64,000 bases of DNA. It comes from Photorhabdus laumondii subsp. laumondii (GTDB lineage: Bacteria > Pseudomonadota > Gammaproteobacteria > Enterobacterales > Enterobacteriaceae). Both the position numbers and the translations under genes were made by a program. Shown piece after piece: positions 8,246 to 16,742 of the stretch. The notes beneath the pieces were generated by a model. That model saw only the letters and a list, made by a program, of their open reading frames with translations. It did no database searches and was not told the DNA's origin. The stretch's first letter is position 1; the number at the start of each line of letters is the position of its first letter. The DNA lies in NCBI RefSeq assembly GCF_003343245.1, contig NZ_CP024901.1, forward strand, positions 1,984,001 through 2,048,000, read 5' to 3'.

Positions 8246-8443
8246 TTAGTGGCGTATTTGCTCAAGTTCGTTCTGACTTAGACCGGTGGTTTTCATCACC
8301 GTTTCATGATCGATTCCGCTGTTCAGCAATGCATGAGCAATTTTTAACGTTGCCTCCAGACGTCCTTCCTGACGCCCTTCTTGGCGTCCTTCTTGGTGTC
8401 CTTCTTGACGTGCTTTATGTTCCAATCTTTGCGCTATTGTCAT
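8246..8443 (-). CDS. Internal small Rpn product (RpnS-like), in frame
   Basis: Inside rpn an ATG at 8443 is preceded by a perfect AGGAGG (8449-8454) with a 5-base spacer. Translation from it gives the last 65 residues: MTIAQRLEHK, the Glu-Gly repeat and the C-terminal helical domain. E. coli-type Rpn genes are reported to make such a short form that inhibits the nuclease. The Shine-Dalgarno match is direct; the function is inferred from the family. Confidence 0.6.
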   Translation of the reverse strand: MTIAQRLEHKARQEGHQEGRQEGRQEGRLEATLKIAHALLNSGIDHETVMKTTGLSQNELEQIRH

Positions 8444-9172
8444 CAGTACCTCCTCATACCTCGGGGACTGCTCTGCCAGTCGCCGGATAAAACCCTCTGG
8501 ATCGGCGGTATCTCCCGCCTGTAATAAGTAGTTTAGCACGCTTTTTAGCTGCTCTTCCGTATGGTAACCATACGCCAGCAATATGGACAGTTTTTGCAGT
8601 GACCCCATCATATCACGCTGCCAGATATGCTTTTGTACCATTTCCAGTAGCGCGACCCGTTTATGCGTCAGGATTTCATCATCCGGAATTACCGTCACAT
8701 CTACCAACGGGAATGGACCGGAATAGAGCTCCTTCGCCAGAGCTGGATCATCGAAGCAGTCTAGCCAATTGGTACTCCAGGGATACGGCTGTATTTTCCC
8801 GTGATAGAACAACACCGGAATGACCAGCGGCAATTTTTCATGTCCCTGCTCCAGATGCCGTTGCATGGCTGAAATACTATAGCGCATCAATCGAAATGCC
8901 ATCATTTTGTCCGGGGAACTCTGGTGTTCGATCACGCAGTACACATAACCGTCACCTTGCACCGTTTTCAGTGAATACAAAATGTCGGAATAATGCGCAC
9001 GCAGATTGTCTTCAATAAACGACCCTGATGCTAATTGCAATGTATCCAGATCACAAACTGCCCGTAATGTCGCAGGCAAATGTATCTCCAGAAAGTCTCT
9101 GGCCGTATCAATATGACTTAAAAACTGTTTGAAAATAGCGTCATGTGGCGTTGGTGTGTTTTTTTTCTTCAT
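8246..9172 (-). CDS. Rpn family recombination-promoting nuclease (transposase_31 type)
   Basis: A 308-residue protein of the Rpn/PD-(D/E)XK family. The N-terminus HDAIFKQFLSHIDTARDFLE and the catalytic segment SDILYS ... VYCVIEHQSS (Asp, then Glu-x-Gln in place of E-x-K) are typical. The C-terminal tail has Glu-Gly repeats (HQEGRQEGRQEGR) from a 12-base repeat, then a small helical domain IDHETVMKTTGLSQNEL. Known for the family: DNA cleavage, RecA-independent recombination, and recently phage defence with an internally translated inhibitor. It sits between the payloads of unit B and the promoter of unit A and is not part of the injection machine. Intact. Confidence 0.9.
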   Translation of the reverse strand: MKKKNTPTPHDAIFKQFLSHIDTARDFLEIHLPATLRAVCDLDTLQLASGSFIEDNLRAHYSDILYSLKTVQGDGYVYCVIEHQSSPDKMMAFRLMRYSISAMQRHLEQGHEKLPLVIPVLFYHGKIQPYPWSTNWLDCFDDPALAKELYSGPFPLVDVTVIPDDEILTHKRVALLEMVQKHIWQRDMMGSLQKLSILLAYGYHTEEQLKSVLNYLLQAGDTADPEGFIRRLAEQSPRYEEVLMTIAQRLEHKARQEGHQEGRQEGRQEGRLEATLKIAHALLNSGIDHETVMKTTGLSQNELEQIRH

Positions 9173-9272
9173 AGGTGAATAATAGCATACTTTCTTTTAT
9201 ATTGAATGAATATTAAGCAAGAAACTGAGCGGACTGTGATGTCTTGAATTTCCCTCTTAATCGAAGTTCAGG

Positions 9273-9599
9273 TTAATTATCAACATAACTTGTTACTGGA
9301 TTTGTATTGGTATAAAAGCGCAAAGCCTGATCATTGCGACTAAAAAAATAGCCTAAAATAACATGATAATCCGGGGAATTAATAATTTCTTCCATCTCCT
9401 GATAGGTCATTTTTCTGACATCTTTGATATGTATTGGCTTACTTTTATAATAACTTCCTTTTCTATCATCTTTGTCTTCATTAAAAAATAGCTTTTCACG
9501 TAAGTTATTTTTCTTTCCACCTTTTATGTGAGCCGAAAGTGTAGGGTTTCTATCTCTGGTAAATATAATTTTATGTTTGAAATTATATTTACCCTCATT
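9273..9599 (-). pseudogene. In-frame post-stop extension of the second unit B payload
   Basis: After the TAA at 9600-9602 the same frame stays open for 108 codons (NEGKYNFKHKIIFTRDRNP ... TNPVTSYVDN) before the TAA at 9273. It reads like true protein, with balanced charge and few rare codons, but has no ATG until codon 61 and no ribosome site for a separate start. It is best explained as the severed C-terminus of the preceding payload. No fold recognised. Confidence 0.6.
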
Positions 9600-10574
9600 T
9601 TATTTCTTACAAAAATCTATGACTTGCTGCTGATTTAAAATAAAATCGCCATAATCCATTTCCCCAATAGATGCAGGTATTGCACAGATTTGACCTTCTT
9701 GATTAACAAAATTAAGTTCTTCTGTAGATAATGCTCCCTTATATCTGACGGCCCCATGAGGTTCTTGTGGATCTTGTTCTAATCCTTTTTCGGTGAATAT
9801 GTCCTCTTTGACTGCTAATATAAGAAATAGATTTTTTTCTTCCTGTAAATGTTTCATATATTCCAAAAGTGTGTTTTTGTGTGGGGCAAGATAGATATAT
9901 CCTTCTGTATTTTCAGCTTCTCGTTGCTGTATCATTTTTGCTCTGCTTGAAATAATTTCGTTAATCCTTTCATCTTGTTGCAGAATAGCTTCTCTCTCAT
10001 TGTTGATAATAGTTTGCTTACGGTCACTGTGCTTCTCCATAAATTTATTTTGGTCAAGTTTGTCGATACTTTCCGTAATGGATTTTTTTAATAATTGATC
10101 ATCGATATTTGTTTGAGTGGGGATGTTCTGATAAAAATTTTTGAACTCATGCCAAAATTCTTGAGGCATAAGGAAATTATCTTTAGAGATTTTCTTTGCT
10201 TTACGGTTTTTATTAATAGTCGTGGCTATAATAGAGTAGATAAGCTTTATGATACCAATTTTTCTACGTGAAAAATCTTCTTCAGATAAGGTTGGGCCAG
10301 GTGAGCCTTGCGGTTTAAATCCGTTTTGTAGGAAGCTTTGTAAATTATTTCCTCTGGAAATATGATAGTAATATCCATCTTCGGGTTTTTGAGGGGCATT
10401 TGTTAAGGTGGAAGACGTATTTCTTATCATTTGATCTAAATCTAGCCCAACTCCTAAGGAATTATTTTTTATATCCTCATCATCTTGAGTAGAGTTTTCT
10501 GGTTGTATTGAGAATTTTTTTTCTCTATTTCTTGGGTGTTTAGTATCTTTATTGTGTTTTTCTGTGGATAACAT
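9600..10574 (-). CDS. Second payload (toxin-like) of unit B, probably truncated
   Basis: A 324-residue protein after unit B pvc16, in the position of PVC cargo. The N-terminus is polar and disordered, with LGVGLDLDQMI at residues 40-50, a motif also found in the CNF-like payload of unit C. Residues 67-90 (GYYYHISRGNNLQSFLQNGF) resemble the first strand of H-Y-type ADP-ribosyltransferases, with GYIYLAP further on, but the match is weak. AGGAG precedes the ATG at 10574. The gene ends in TAA followed by a long in-frame open stretch, so the present product may lack its C-terminus. Function not established. Confidence 0.7.
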   Translation of the reverse strand: MLSTEKHNKDTKHPRNREKKFSIQPENSTQDDEDIKNNSLGVGLDLDQMIRNTSSTLTNAPQKPEDGYYYHISRGNNLQSFLQNGFKPQGSPGPTLSEEDFSRRKIGIIKLIYSIIATTINKNRKAKKISKDNFLMPQEFWHEFKNFYQNIPTQTNIDDQLLKKSITESIDKLDQNKFMEKHSDRKQTIINNEREAILQQDERINEIISSRAKMIQQREAENTEGYIYLAPHKNTLLEYMKHLQEEKNLFLILAVKEDIFTEKGLEQDPQEPHGAVRYKGALSTEELNFVNQEGQICAIPASIGEMDYGDFILNQQQVIDFCKK

Positions 10575-10647
10575 ATTATCTCCTATTAATATTTTGGTGA
10601 AAAAATGTGTGAAAAGAGATGATAATAAAATATCGATGATTAAATTT

Positions 10648-11658
10648 TTATTTCTCGACTTTTTTCCATTCCTTCACTTTCACGTTTCCTGGGATTTTTA
10701 TTTCAAGACTGCCATTAAACTTACTATCTATACGTTCCAGAATCCCTTTTGCACCTAAAGACTGTAATTGAACTGGTTTTATGCCAGATTGTTTTAATAA
10801 TAATGATTTTAAGTCAGATAGTTTCCCTTTTACAGCAGGGGCTTGGGAAAGATTTTTTTCGTGAAGCAAATCAGGAGAAGCAAAGAACTCAGTTTCATCT
10901 AACCCAAGTTCTTTAAGTTCAGCAGGGTTTTCTATATCAATTTCTGCAAAGTGAGTCGTATTAGACAGGAATTTTCTATCAGATACTTCTCCATCTATTG
11001 CTAACAAGAAGAAAGTAAATGCCGTATTTCCTAGACGGTTCCAATCATCTTCATTAGTGTTGCTTCCTTGAGTACGCTTTAATGTTTTTATTCCTTCATT
11101 TACCAAATTAAAGTTTGATCCAATCTCATTAAATGTAGGTTTTTCCTGCCCATTTCCAGAAGTATAATGCCTCAGCGTGAATTTCTTATCTTTTACTTTA
11201 TCTAAATGACTTTCGGGTGCTTTTTCAGAGGAGAATGCTATTCCATTATTGGTGATTTCATTCATTATTTCAAATGGTAATTCTCTATCGGAAGGAGAAA
11301 ATCTATCTTTATACCGATGGAAAATATCTTCAGCTTTGATTTTCTCATTCGGACTTTTGCGAGTGTTCGGTGTTACTGAGCTTTCTTTTTTCATCACCAA
11401 ATCTGGTGTATGCGCCTGTGCTTTACTTTTATTGCCACCATTATTTACTTCGGTTTCCAGTTTTTTGGTGTGCTGTTGATTTGGGGTGGCTTGTGCATTT
11501 AAATCTTTTCTATCTCTTCTATTTTTAGATGTATCAAGTTCAAGGTGTTCAGTTTGGTGCTCAGCTTGTTTACTGCTATTTGATCTTGCAGGAGCACCAA
11601 TAGCTTGAGCTGCTTGAGGGCTAATTTCGAATTTTTTTTTAAGGTCATTTATTGGCAT
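10648..11658 (-). CDS. First payload of unit B, paralog of a unit C payload
   Basis: A 336-residue cargo candidate. Residues 1-105 are polar and low in complexity (MPINDLKKKFEIS; HLELD near 38-42). From IKAEDIF (about 107) on it closely matches the 309-residue payload of unit C. That region holds SPSDRELPFEIMNEI (121-135), KFTLRHYTS (159-167), WNRLGNTAFTFFLLAIDGE and FFASPDLL. The RHYT strand recalls ADP-ribosyltransferase exoenzymes (YTxxxxxxN), but no E-x-E motif is clear. AGGTGG precedes the ATG. No family recognised with confidence; its placement after pvc16 argues for injected toxin. Confidence 0.75.
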   Translation of the reverse strand: MPINDLKKKFEISPQAAQAIGAPARSNSSKQAEHQTEHLELDTSKNRRDRKDLNAQATPNQQHTKKLETEVNNGGNKSKAQAHTPDLVMKKESSVTPNTRKSPNEKIKAEDIFHRYKDRFSPSDRELPFEIMNEITNNGIAFSSEKAPESHLDKVKDKKFTLRHYTSGNGQEKPTFNEIGSNFNLVNEGIKTLKRTQGSNTNEDDWNRLGNTAFTFFLLAIDGEVSDRKFLSNTTHFAEIDIENPAELKELGLDETEFFASPDLLHEKNLSQAPAVKGKLSDLKSLLLKQSGIKPVQLQSLGAKGILERIDSKFNGSLEIKIPGNVKVKEWKKVEK

Positions 11659-11860
11659 GATATTACCACCTATGGATTGGATTGGATTGATTGAATAGTA
11701 AATAATATATGGATTAAATTAGTGTTTCACTGTTTTAGTTTTATTAACACTAACACGGTAACACGGGAAAATAAAATAAAAATATTAAAAATAATTAATT
11801 TTAATAAATAATTATTTATTAGGTGAATGATTGTTTGTTATTTTAGTATAAAAATTAATT
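11659..11860 (-). other. AT-rich spacer between pvc16 and payloads, unit B
   Basis: A 200-base spacer, strongly AT-rich. The 50 bases next to pvc16 (TTATTAGGTGAATGATTG and on) are nearly identical to the spacer after pvc16 in unit D (61027-61078), after which the two units diverge. No terminator with a T-run is visible; a separate weak promoter for the payloads is possible but unproven. Confidence 0.5.
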
Positions 11861-12888
11861 TTAAATCCCAATTAACTTATCCGCATTTTCTTTAGAAACA
11901 ACAATGCCGACACCATTTATCTTAACAATAGCCTCTTGACTGCTTTTCCATTTGGTAAGTGTATCTTTTATTTGTGGTAAATAAGTTACGCTAGTAATAC
12001 CCGAAACTTTAACAATAACATTTTGATTTTCCAGGTTTTGATTGTTTTCTGTATCAGGTTCAATTGTCAGATTCACTTTAGCAAGGGCAAGACGCACATC
12101 TTCTGTATCGCCTAATTCCACGCATAATTTATCTATACCCGTTATCCTTCAAGTTGCCTCTTTGTTGGCTGCACTCGTTCACCCCGGTCACATAGTTATC
12201 TATGCTCCCGGGGATTCACTCCCTTGCCGTCGCGATGCATCTTGAAATCCATAGGGTATATTAAAGCTTGGTTTATTTGTGAATTATCCAGACTGGGTTT
12301 TTGATCCACAGAAGCGGATATTTTACTGACTGGGATTACATTGTCTTCAATATTTTTCAGTTTCATAGGTACAGTAATGGAATAAAGTAAAGAGAGGCGA
12401 GGGCGATTACCAAGAGCCTGCCAAAAATTACCTAAGCTATTTAAATTTTCCTGTTGGGGAATAACCCGGGTATAAGCACCGGGAATACCGGTTAATTGGC
12501 GATTGTTAATCAATGCTCTTAAAACACGCGTCATGACTTGTGCCGCCTGATTATCTGGCTGGCTGTCCGGGCTGGCGCTGTCGTTCGATGGTTTATTCGG
12601 CTCCCAGTAAGTCATTAAATAATTGCAGTTAATATTTACCCATCCCGGTAATAATGTATTGGTTGCCGGATTATAACGTCTTGATTCGGCAGAGCGTAAT
12701 TGTAGATCTTCATGTATTTCATAAAGAAATACACTGACTGTCGGTTCTGATTGAATGGAATTAATTTCGGGTAGATCAAAACGAATATCAATGTTTTGAC
12801 CGGGAATGTCTAAATATTTAATTAGAATATCATTTAATGCTTGATTAATCTCAATAATCGCATTGTCAGAAGCAATTATAGTTGTCAT
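11861..12888 (-). pseudogene. pvc16: Pvc16 cap protein gene split by an ERIC element, unit B
   Basis: The reading frame of a 300-residue tube/sheath cap (Afp16-like terminator) is interrupted at the codon run ALID. The 5' part (12888-12261) encodes the first ~209 residues and then runs into the ERIC, adding about 21 foreign residues to a stop at 12196. The 3' part (about 12135-11861, DKLCVELGDTEDVRLA to LIGI) is out of frame because 125 bases were added. Removing 12136-12260 restores a full protein almost identical to unit D Pvc16. The last ~86 residues could only be made from a GTG at 12121. Loss of the terminator would be expected to affect tube length or stability. Confidence 0.88.
12134..12260 (+). 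repeat. ERIC element inserted in unit B pvc16
   Basis: A 127-base imperfect palindrome running TATACCC...GGGTATA with the classic internal ERIC blocks (CACCCCGGTCACATAGTTAT and GCTCCCGGGGATTCAC). The flanks match an uninterrupted unit D pvc16 (ATCTA/TTAAAGC), showing insertion at a TA with TA duplication. Orientation is arbitrary. Confidence 0.93.
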
Positions 12889-12912
12889 ATTGACTCCAAT
12901 TCTACTTAATTT

Positions 12913-14997
12913 TTAAAATACCAAGCGGCCAGTTTTATTTAATTCAAGTATCACGGCACGTTCTATATATTTATTTTCAATCTGTCCAATATTGTCATTT
13001 GCTGCCAATATGGATGATAATAAGGCGATATTTCTGATATTCGCTCCGGTTAAATCAGATCTTTTAGCCAGATGTTCAAAATCAATTTCATCGGATAATG
13101 TCAGTTGTTCAGGCCAAATTTTTTGCCACATTTTCTTACGTAATGCTTCATCGGGATAAGTAAAACGGGTAATAAAGGTAAAGCGGCGATTAAACGCGCT
13201 GTCCAAATGGCTGCGGTTATTGGTGGCTAAAATCACTAACCCCGGATAATTCTCTAGACGTTGTAATAAATAAGAAACTTCAATATTAGCATGTCTGTCT
13301 TGAGCGTCTTTGGTTTCACTGCGTTTACCAAATAAAGCATCCGCTTCATCGAAAAACAGCACCCCGGAATCCGCTTCGGCCAGATCGAAAATACGAGAGA
13401 TATTTTTTTCCGTTTCACCAATATATTTATTTACCACGGTAGAGAGATCCACTTTAATCAAATCAACCCCAAGATAACCAGCAATGACCTCAGCAGCCAT
13501 CGTTTTGCCGGTACCTGATTCACCGTAAAATAATGCACTAATACCGGTACCGTAACTGATTTTTTCCTGAAATCCTGCGCTTAGAATCTGGTCACGGTAA
13601 TGAATGGCAGCGATAATTTCTTTTAACTGTTGCGCTAATGTTTCTGAAACCACTAAATCATTGAAACTGAGTTTTGGGGTTATGCGTTGGGCTAATTTAC
13701 CGAAATTCTGTTGGGCGCGAAAACTTAATGCCTTACGCAGGTCTATTTCTTTTATTTGATCTTCTGGTTGTCGAATTATTTGATATTGATGAGCTTCTGC
13801 AAGAATGAGCGGTAATGTTTCCGCGGTAAAGGAAAAGCGCTGACAGAGCTGAGTAATATTGATTTCCTGAGCGACATTCTCCGGTAAATTTGCTTTCAGT
13901 ATTGTTTTTCTCTCTGCTAAAGTCATTACTGGCATGTCAATTTGCACCATTGGTAGATGTTTAAGCCAAGCTAATCCATTTCCCGATTCTACCAGGCAAA
14001 CCACGCGTAATTTTGGCTGATTCAGTAAAATAGATAATTCGTGGTGTAATATTTTCTTTTCCGCTGCAAGCAAAGAGAATTTGCGGATTAATAAACAGGC
14101 ATCATGTAACCGAGTTTCCCGTATTACATCCGCTAATAAGCTGGATATTTTGACACTGTTTTCTTCATCGGGCAGGCAGGCTAAATCAAGGATTAAGGTA
14201 TGAATACCATGATATGCCATAATATTACTGACCGCTAATTCTCTGGCGCTGCCTTCTTTTCCTCTGAGTATGACCAATGGACGTATTTTATCGGTTTCAT
14301 TCAATAATATCTTTTCCAGTGAATGATAAAGAGTTTGTGGATACCAATTATGTGAGGCGGGAGTATGCCAATTAGCATAGCTTATCAAAGGTGGTAAAAG
14401 TGTTCGTTGTCCCGATAAAAAATGCCAGATAGCGTTATGAGTTAAGAATTGTGTTTGTAGCCAAATAACTTCTTCGTGATTATTAAGCCGTAATAGTTGG
14501 TTATTGATTAACGGTGTTTGCGGTAAAAAGCTGTTTTGTAGTAATTGCCAGTCATTTTGGTGTTGGCTAAATAACTCAATCGCCAATGCGAAATTGGGCC
14601 ACTGTTTTTTACTATTGCCATTTAGCGCGGCAAATAACGCATGATACCGACTGTCAAAATGGGGTAATAAACCTAATAATAAAACATCACGCTCAAATTC
14701 AGTCAGTTCAAAACGTTCGACCAACAATGATAATGCATCAAGGGAAGGGTTTTCCTTAATTTCTGGATAACAAATAGGATTATTGACTTTAGTTAACCAA
14801 TGAGGAACTCCTTGCGGTGATATTAAACATTGTTCGACTTCATCTTCGGTCAATAAAAAACTTTCCGGTAATGAATCGTACTGGTCGCTCTTTTTATAAT
14901 AGTATTGCTGTAATAGTAGATCGATACGTTCCAAATGGGGATAAATCCAGTGTGATTCAGCCACAATACAGGGGGTATTTGTCAGTAGGTAGTCCAT
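12913..14997 (-). CDS. pvc15: Pvc15 AAA+ ATPase, unit B
   Basis: A 694-residue protein with one C-terminal AAA+ module: Walker A GESGTGKT (492-499), Walker B LFFDEAD (to about 553), sensor ILATNN, arginine finger region FNRRF and a small lid domain with LTGANIRNIAL. The first 450 residues form a family-specific N-terminal region containing a degenerate second ATPase-like part (ILRGKEGSARELAVSN). PVC/Afp ATPases are thought to act in particle assembly or cargo loading and are not a fixed part of the mature particle. It starts 9 bases after pvc14 and ends 24 bases before pvc16. Confidence 0.95.
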   Translation of the reverse strand: MDYLLTNTPCIVAESHWIYPHLERIDLLLQQYYYKKSDQYDSLPESFLLTEDEVEQCLISPQGVPHWLTKVNNPICYPEIKENPSLDALSLLVERFELTEFERDVLLLGLLPHFDSRYHALFAALNGNSKKQWPNFALAIELFSQHQNDWQLLQNSFLPQTPLINNQLLRLNNHEEVIWLQTQFLTHNAIWHFLSGQRTLLPPLISYANWHTPASHNWYPQTLYHSLEKILLNETDKIRPLVILRGKEGSARELAVSNIMAYHGIHTLILDLACLPDEENSVKISSLLADVIRETRLHDACLLIRKFSLLAAEKKILHHELSILLNQPKLRVVCLVESGNGLAWLKHLPMVQIDMPVMTLAERKTILKANLPENVAQEINITQLCQRFSFTAETLPLILAEAHQYQIIRQPEDQIKEIDLRKALSFRAQQNFGKLAQRITPKLSFNDLVVSETLAQQLKEIIAAIHYRDQILSAGFQEKISYGTGISALFYGESGTGKTMAAEVIAGYLGVDLIKVDLSTVVNKYIGETEKNISRIFDLAEADSGVLFFDEADALFGKRSETKDAQDRHANIEVSYLLQRLENYPGLVILATNNRSHLDSAFNRRFTFITRFTYPDEALRKKMWQKIWPEQLTLSDEIDFEHLAKRSDLTGANIRNIALLSSILAANDNIGQIENKYIERAVILELNKTGRLVF

Positions 14998-15006
14998 ATA
15001 AACCTT

Positions 15007-16686
15007 CTAAATGTTTTGCCAGTCAATATTTAAAGGGCAATCCAGCCAGGGAAGTTTGGCGATATTTAATGGCCACGGCCAATCGGCTAACAGAATATCA
15101 AACGGTTGATGTTGTACCGTGATTTTGATTTCCTTTTCGTCTATTAGTAACTGACCGGGCCGTTGTAAAAACAGTTGCCGCGCGTCATTGTGGGTTAATT
15201 TTTTCCAGCCGGGAAGTTGGCTGATAACGGCATCTAGCCATTGATCTATGATCAATTGTTTTTCTGGTTCAGTGGGGGCTAATTCAATCACTTCGTCAGC
15301 CATTAATCCACACAGAACGTTATTCAATATATTTTGTTTTATCTGTACTTCTTTATCTCCCAAAATCAGATAATTAAGTAAATTAACCGCATTAAATTGG
15401 GCTTGATGATGAATAAATCGTTGTTCTTCAAGTAAGCCAAGTTGATTAAATAATGCGGGTAGCATCGGCCATAAAACCAATATCCCCGCATTATTTACCT
15501 GATAGGGAAGAGTTTGTTCGGATAATAAAACCGATTTATCGCGTGCTTTATTGGTAGTCTGTAATGGGTTAGAGTTATTTCCTGTAATATGTAGGTTATT
15601 CGATGCTGAAAATATTTTCTGGTTCTCTGATATTGTCTCCTGATTTATTGAATATTTATATCTATGAACATTTTTAATATCAACATGAGTTACGGCTAAT
15701 TTCTTGCTAGATTTATCTTTATCTGCATGGTCTGAAATAAAATGCTCAGATAAATATTGATATTCTTTAGCTGATAGATATTTTTTACTAAATTTTGCAA
15801 CAGTAATAGTTTGCCAGATCTGTTTTAACCAATTATTTAATGGAATATTGTCAGTAATAATCTGGCGAAATAACGTAATAATAGATGTTGCATTAAGTGT
15901 ACCGTTATCTAATTCAGAGGTGATATGTGATAGCACTTTCGCATCCAGTTTAGGTATCTCCTGTGTATTATTTAGCTGTATATATTGCAACGCATTGAGT
16001 ATCAGTTGTCCGGGGGAGACAGGCTCCCCCAAATATTGTGATCTGTTTACTCCTTCGGATAGTCTGTTGTTAATAGCGCTTAATAAGGCGGGTTGCTTGA
16101 GCGCTAATAACCGTTGCAGACTTGGTTCAGATAAACAGCTTTTTGCTAAAAACAAAGTCCATTTATCTTCTATTCCAGCTAATTGATTAATTAATTGTTG
16201 AATATTGATATCAATATTTTTATGATTATTTTTAATCTCTACTAAATTGAATGCGGAGTTTTTTTGATTTAAATAATGAATGAAAACTTCAATATTAATT
16301 GAGTTATTGACATATAATAAATAAGGTTTGTTGGTTATTTCTTGTGATTGTGATTGTGATTGTGATTGTGATTGTGATTTTATTAGGGATATTTTTCTCT
16401 CCTGATTATTAATTTGATATTGGTTTAATGCTTTATTTAGTGCAATATTAAGTCTTACAGGGAATAGTGAATTGAAATTATGTAAATTTATTTCACCAAG
16501 ATCCAGAGTTAATGTTTCTAAATAGATATCCTGATTAATGGGATATTGAGTAAAGAATGTATTAAATAAATTTTTTATATTGGTTTGATTAAACAGGGAG
16601 CCATGTAATACTTTTTTAGCCACCTGTGAATTATTAGCTTCAATAGTAATGGTAATCCGGGTTAACAGATTTGGCTCCGAAGTCAT
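15007..16686 (-). CDS. pvc14: Pvc14 tape-measure-like protein, unit B
   Basis: A 559-residue protein matching Afp14/Pvc14, thought to set tube length. The N-terminus has strands typical of the family (LLTRITITIEANNSQVAKK, LETLTLDLGEI) and the C-terminus is conserved with unit C (WPMLPALFNQLGLLE, LPGWKKLTHNDARQLFLQRPG, PWPLNIAKLPWLD). The middle is poorly conserved and longer than in unit C by about 39 residues. A (SQ)6 run at about residues 103-115 comes from a six-base microsatellite. It overlaps nothing and is followed at once by pvc15. Confidence 0.9.
   Translation of the reverse strand: MTSEPNLLTRITITIEANNSQVAKKVLHGSLFNQTNIKNLFNTFFTQYPINQDIYLETLTLDLGEINLHNFNSLFPVRLNIALNKALNQYQINNQERKISLIKSQSQSQSQSQSQEITNKPYLLYVNNSINIEVFIHYLNQKNSAFNLVEIKNNHKNIDINIQQLINQLAGIEDKWTLFLAKSCLSEPSLQRLLALKQPALLSAINNRLSEGVNRSQYLGEPVSPGQLILNALQYIQLNNTQEIPKLDAKVLSHITSELDNGTLNATSIITLFRQIITDNIPLNNWLKQIWQTITVAKFSKKYLSAKEYQYLSEHFISDHADKDKSSKKLAVTHVDIKNVHRYKYSINQETISENQKIFSASNNLHITGNNSNPLQTTNKARDKSVLLSEQTLPYQVNNAGILVLWPMLPALFNQLGLLEEQRFIHHQAQFNAVNLLNYLILGDKEVQIKQNILNNVLCGLMADEVIELAPTEPEKQLIIDQWLDAVISQLPGWKKLTHNDARQLFLQRPGQLLIDEKEIKITVQHQPFDILLADWPWPLNIAKLPWLDCPLNIDWQNI
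16343..16378 (-). repeat. Six-base microsatellite inside pvc14
   Basis: TGTGAT repeated six times in perfect tandem, encoding alternating Ser-Gln. The unit length keeps the frame, so copy changes would vary linker length without switching the gene off. Unit C pvc14 lacks it. Confidence 0.9.
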
Positions 16687-16742
16687 ATTAGTATATCCTT
16701 TGTGATTAATAGATAATTAAAACTTTAATTGATTAGTAAATT

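Noticed and set aside
10552..10758. Plus-strand 68-residue frame crossing the gap between the unit B payloads
   Set aside because: It has no ribosome site and overlaps the end of a well-supported payload gene.
11750..11830. AT-rich palindromic stretch after unit B pvc16 as a terminator
   Set aside because: The pairing is only A-T, with no GC stem, and payload genes downstream need transcription through it.
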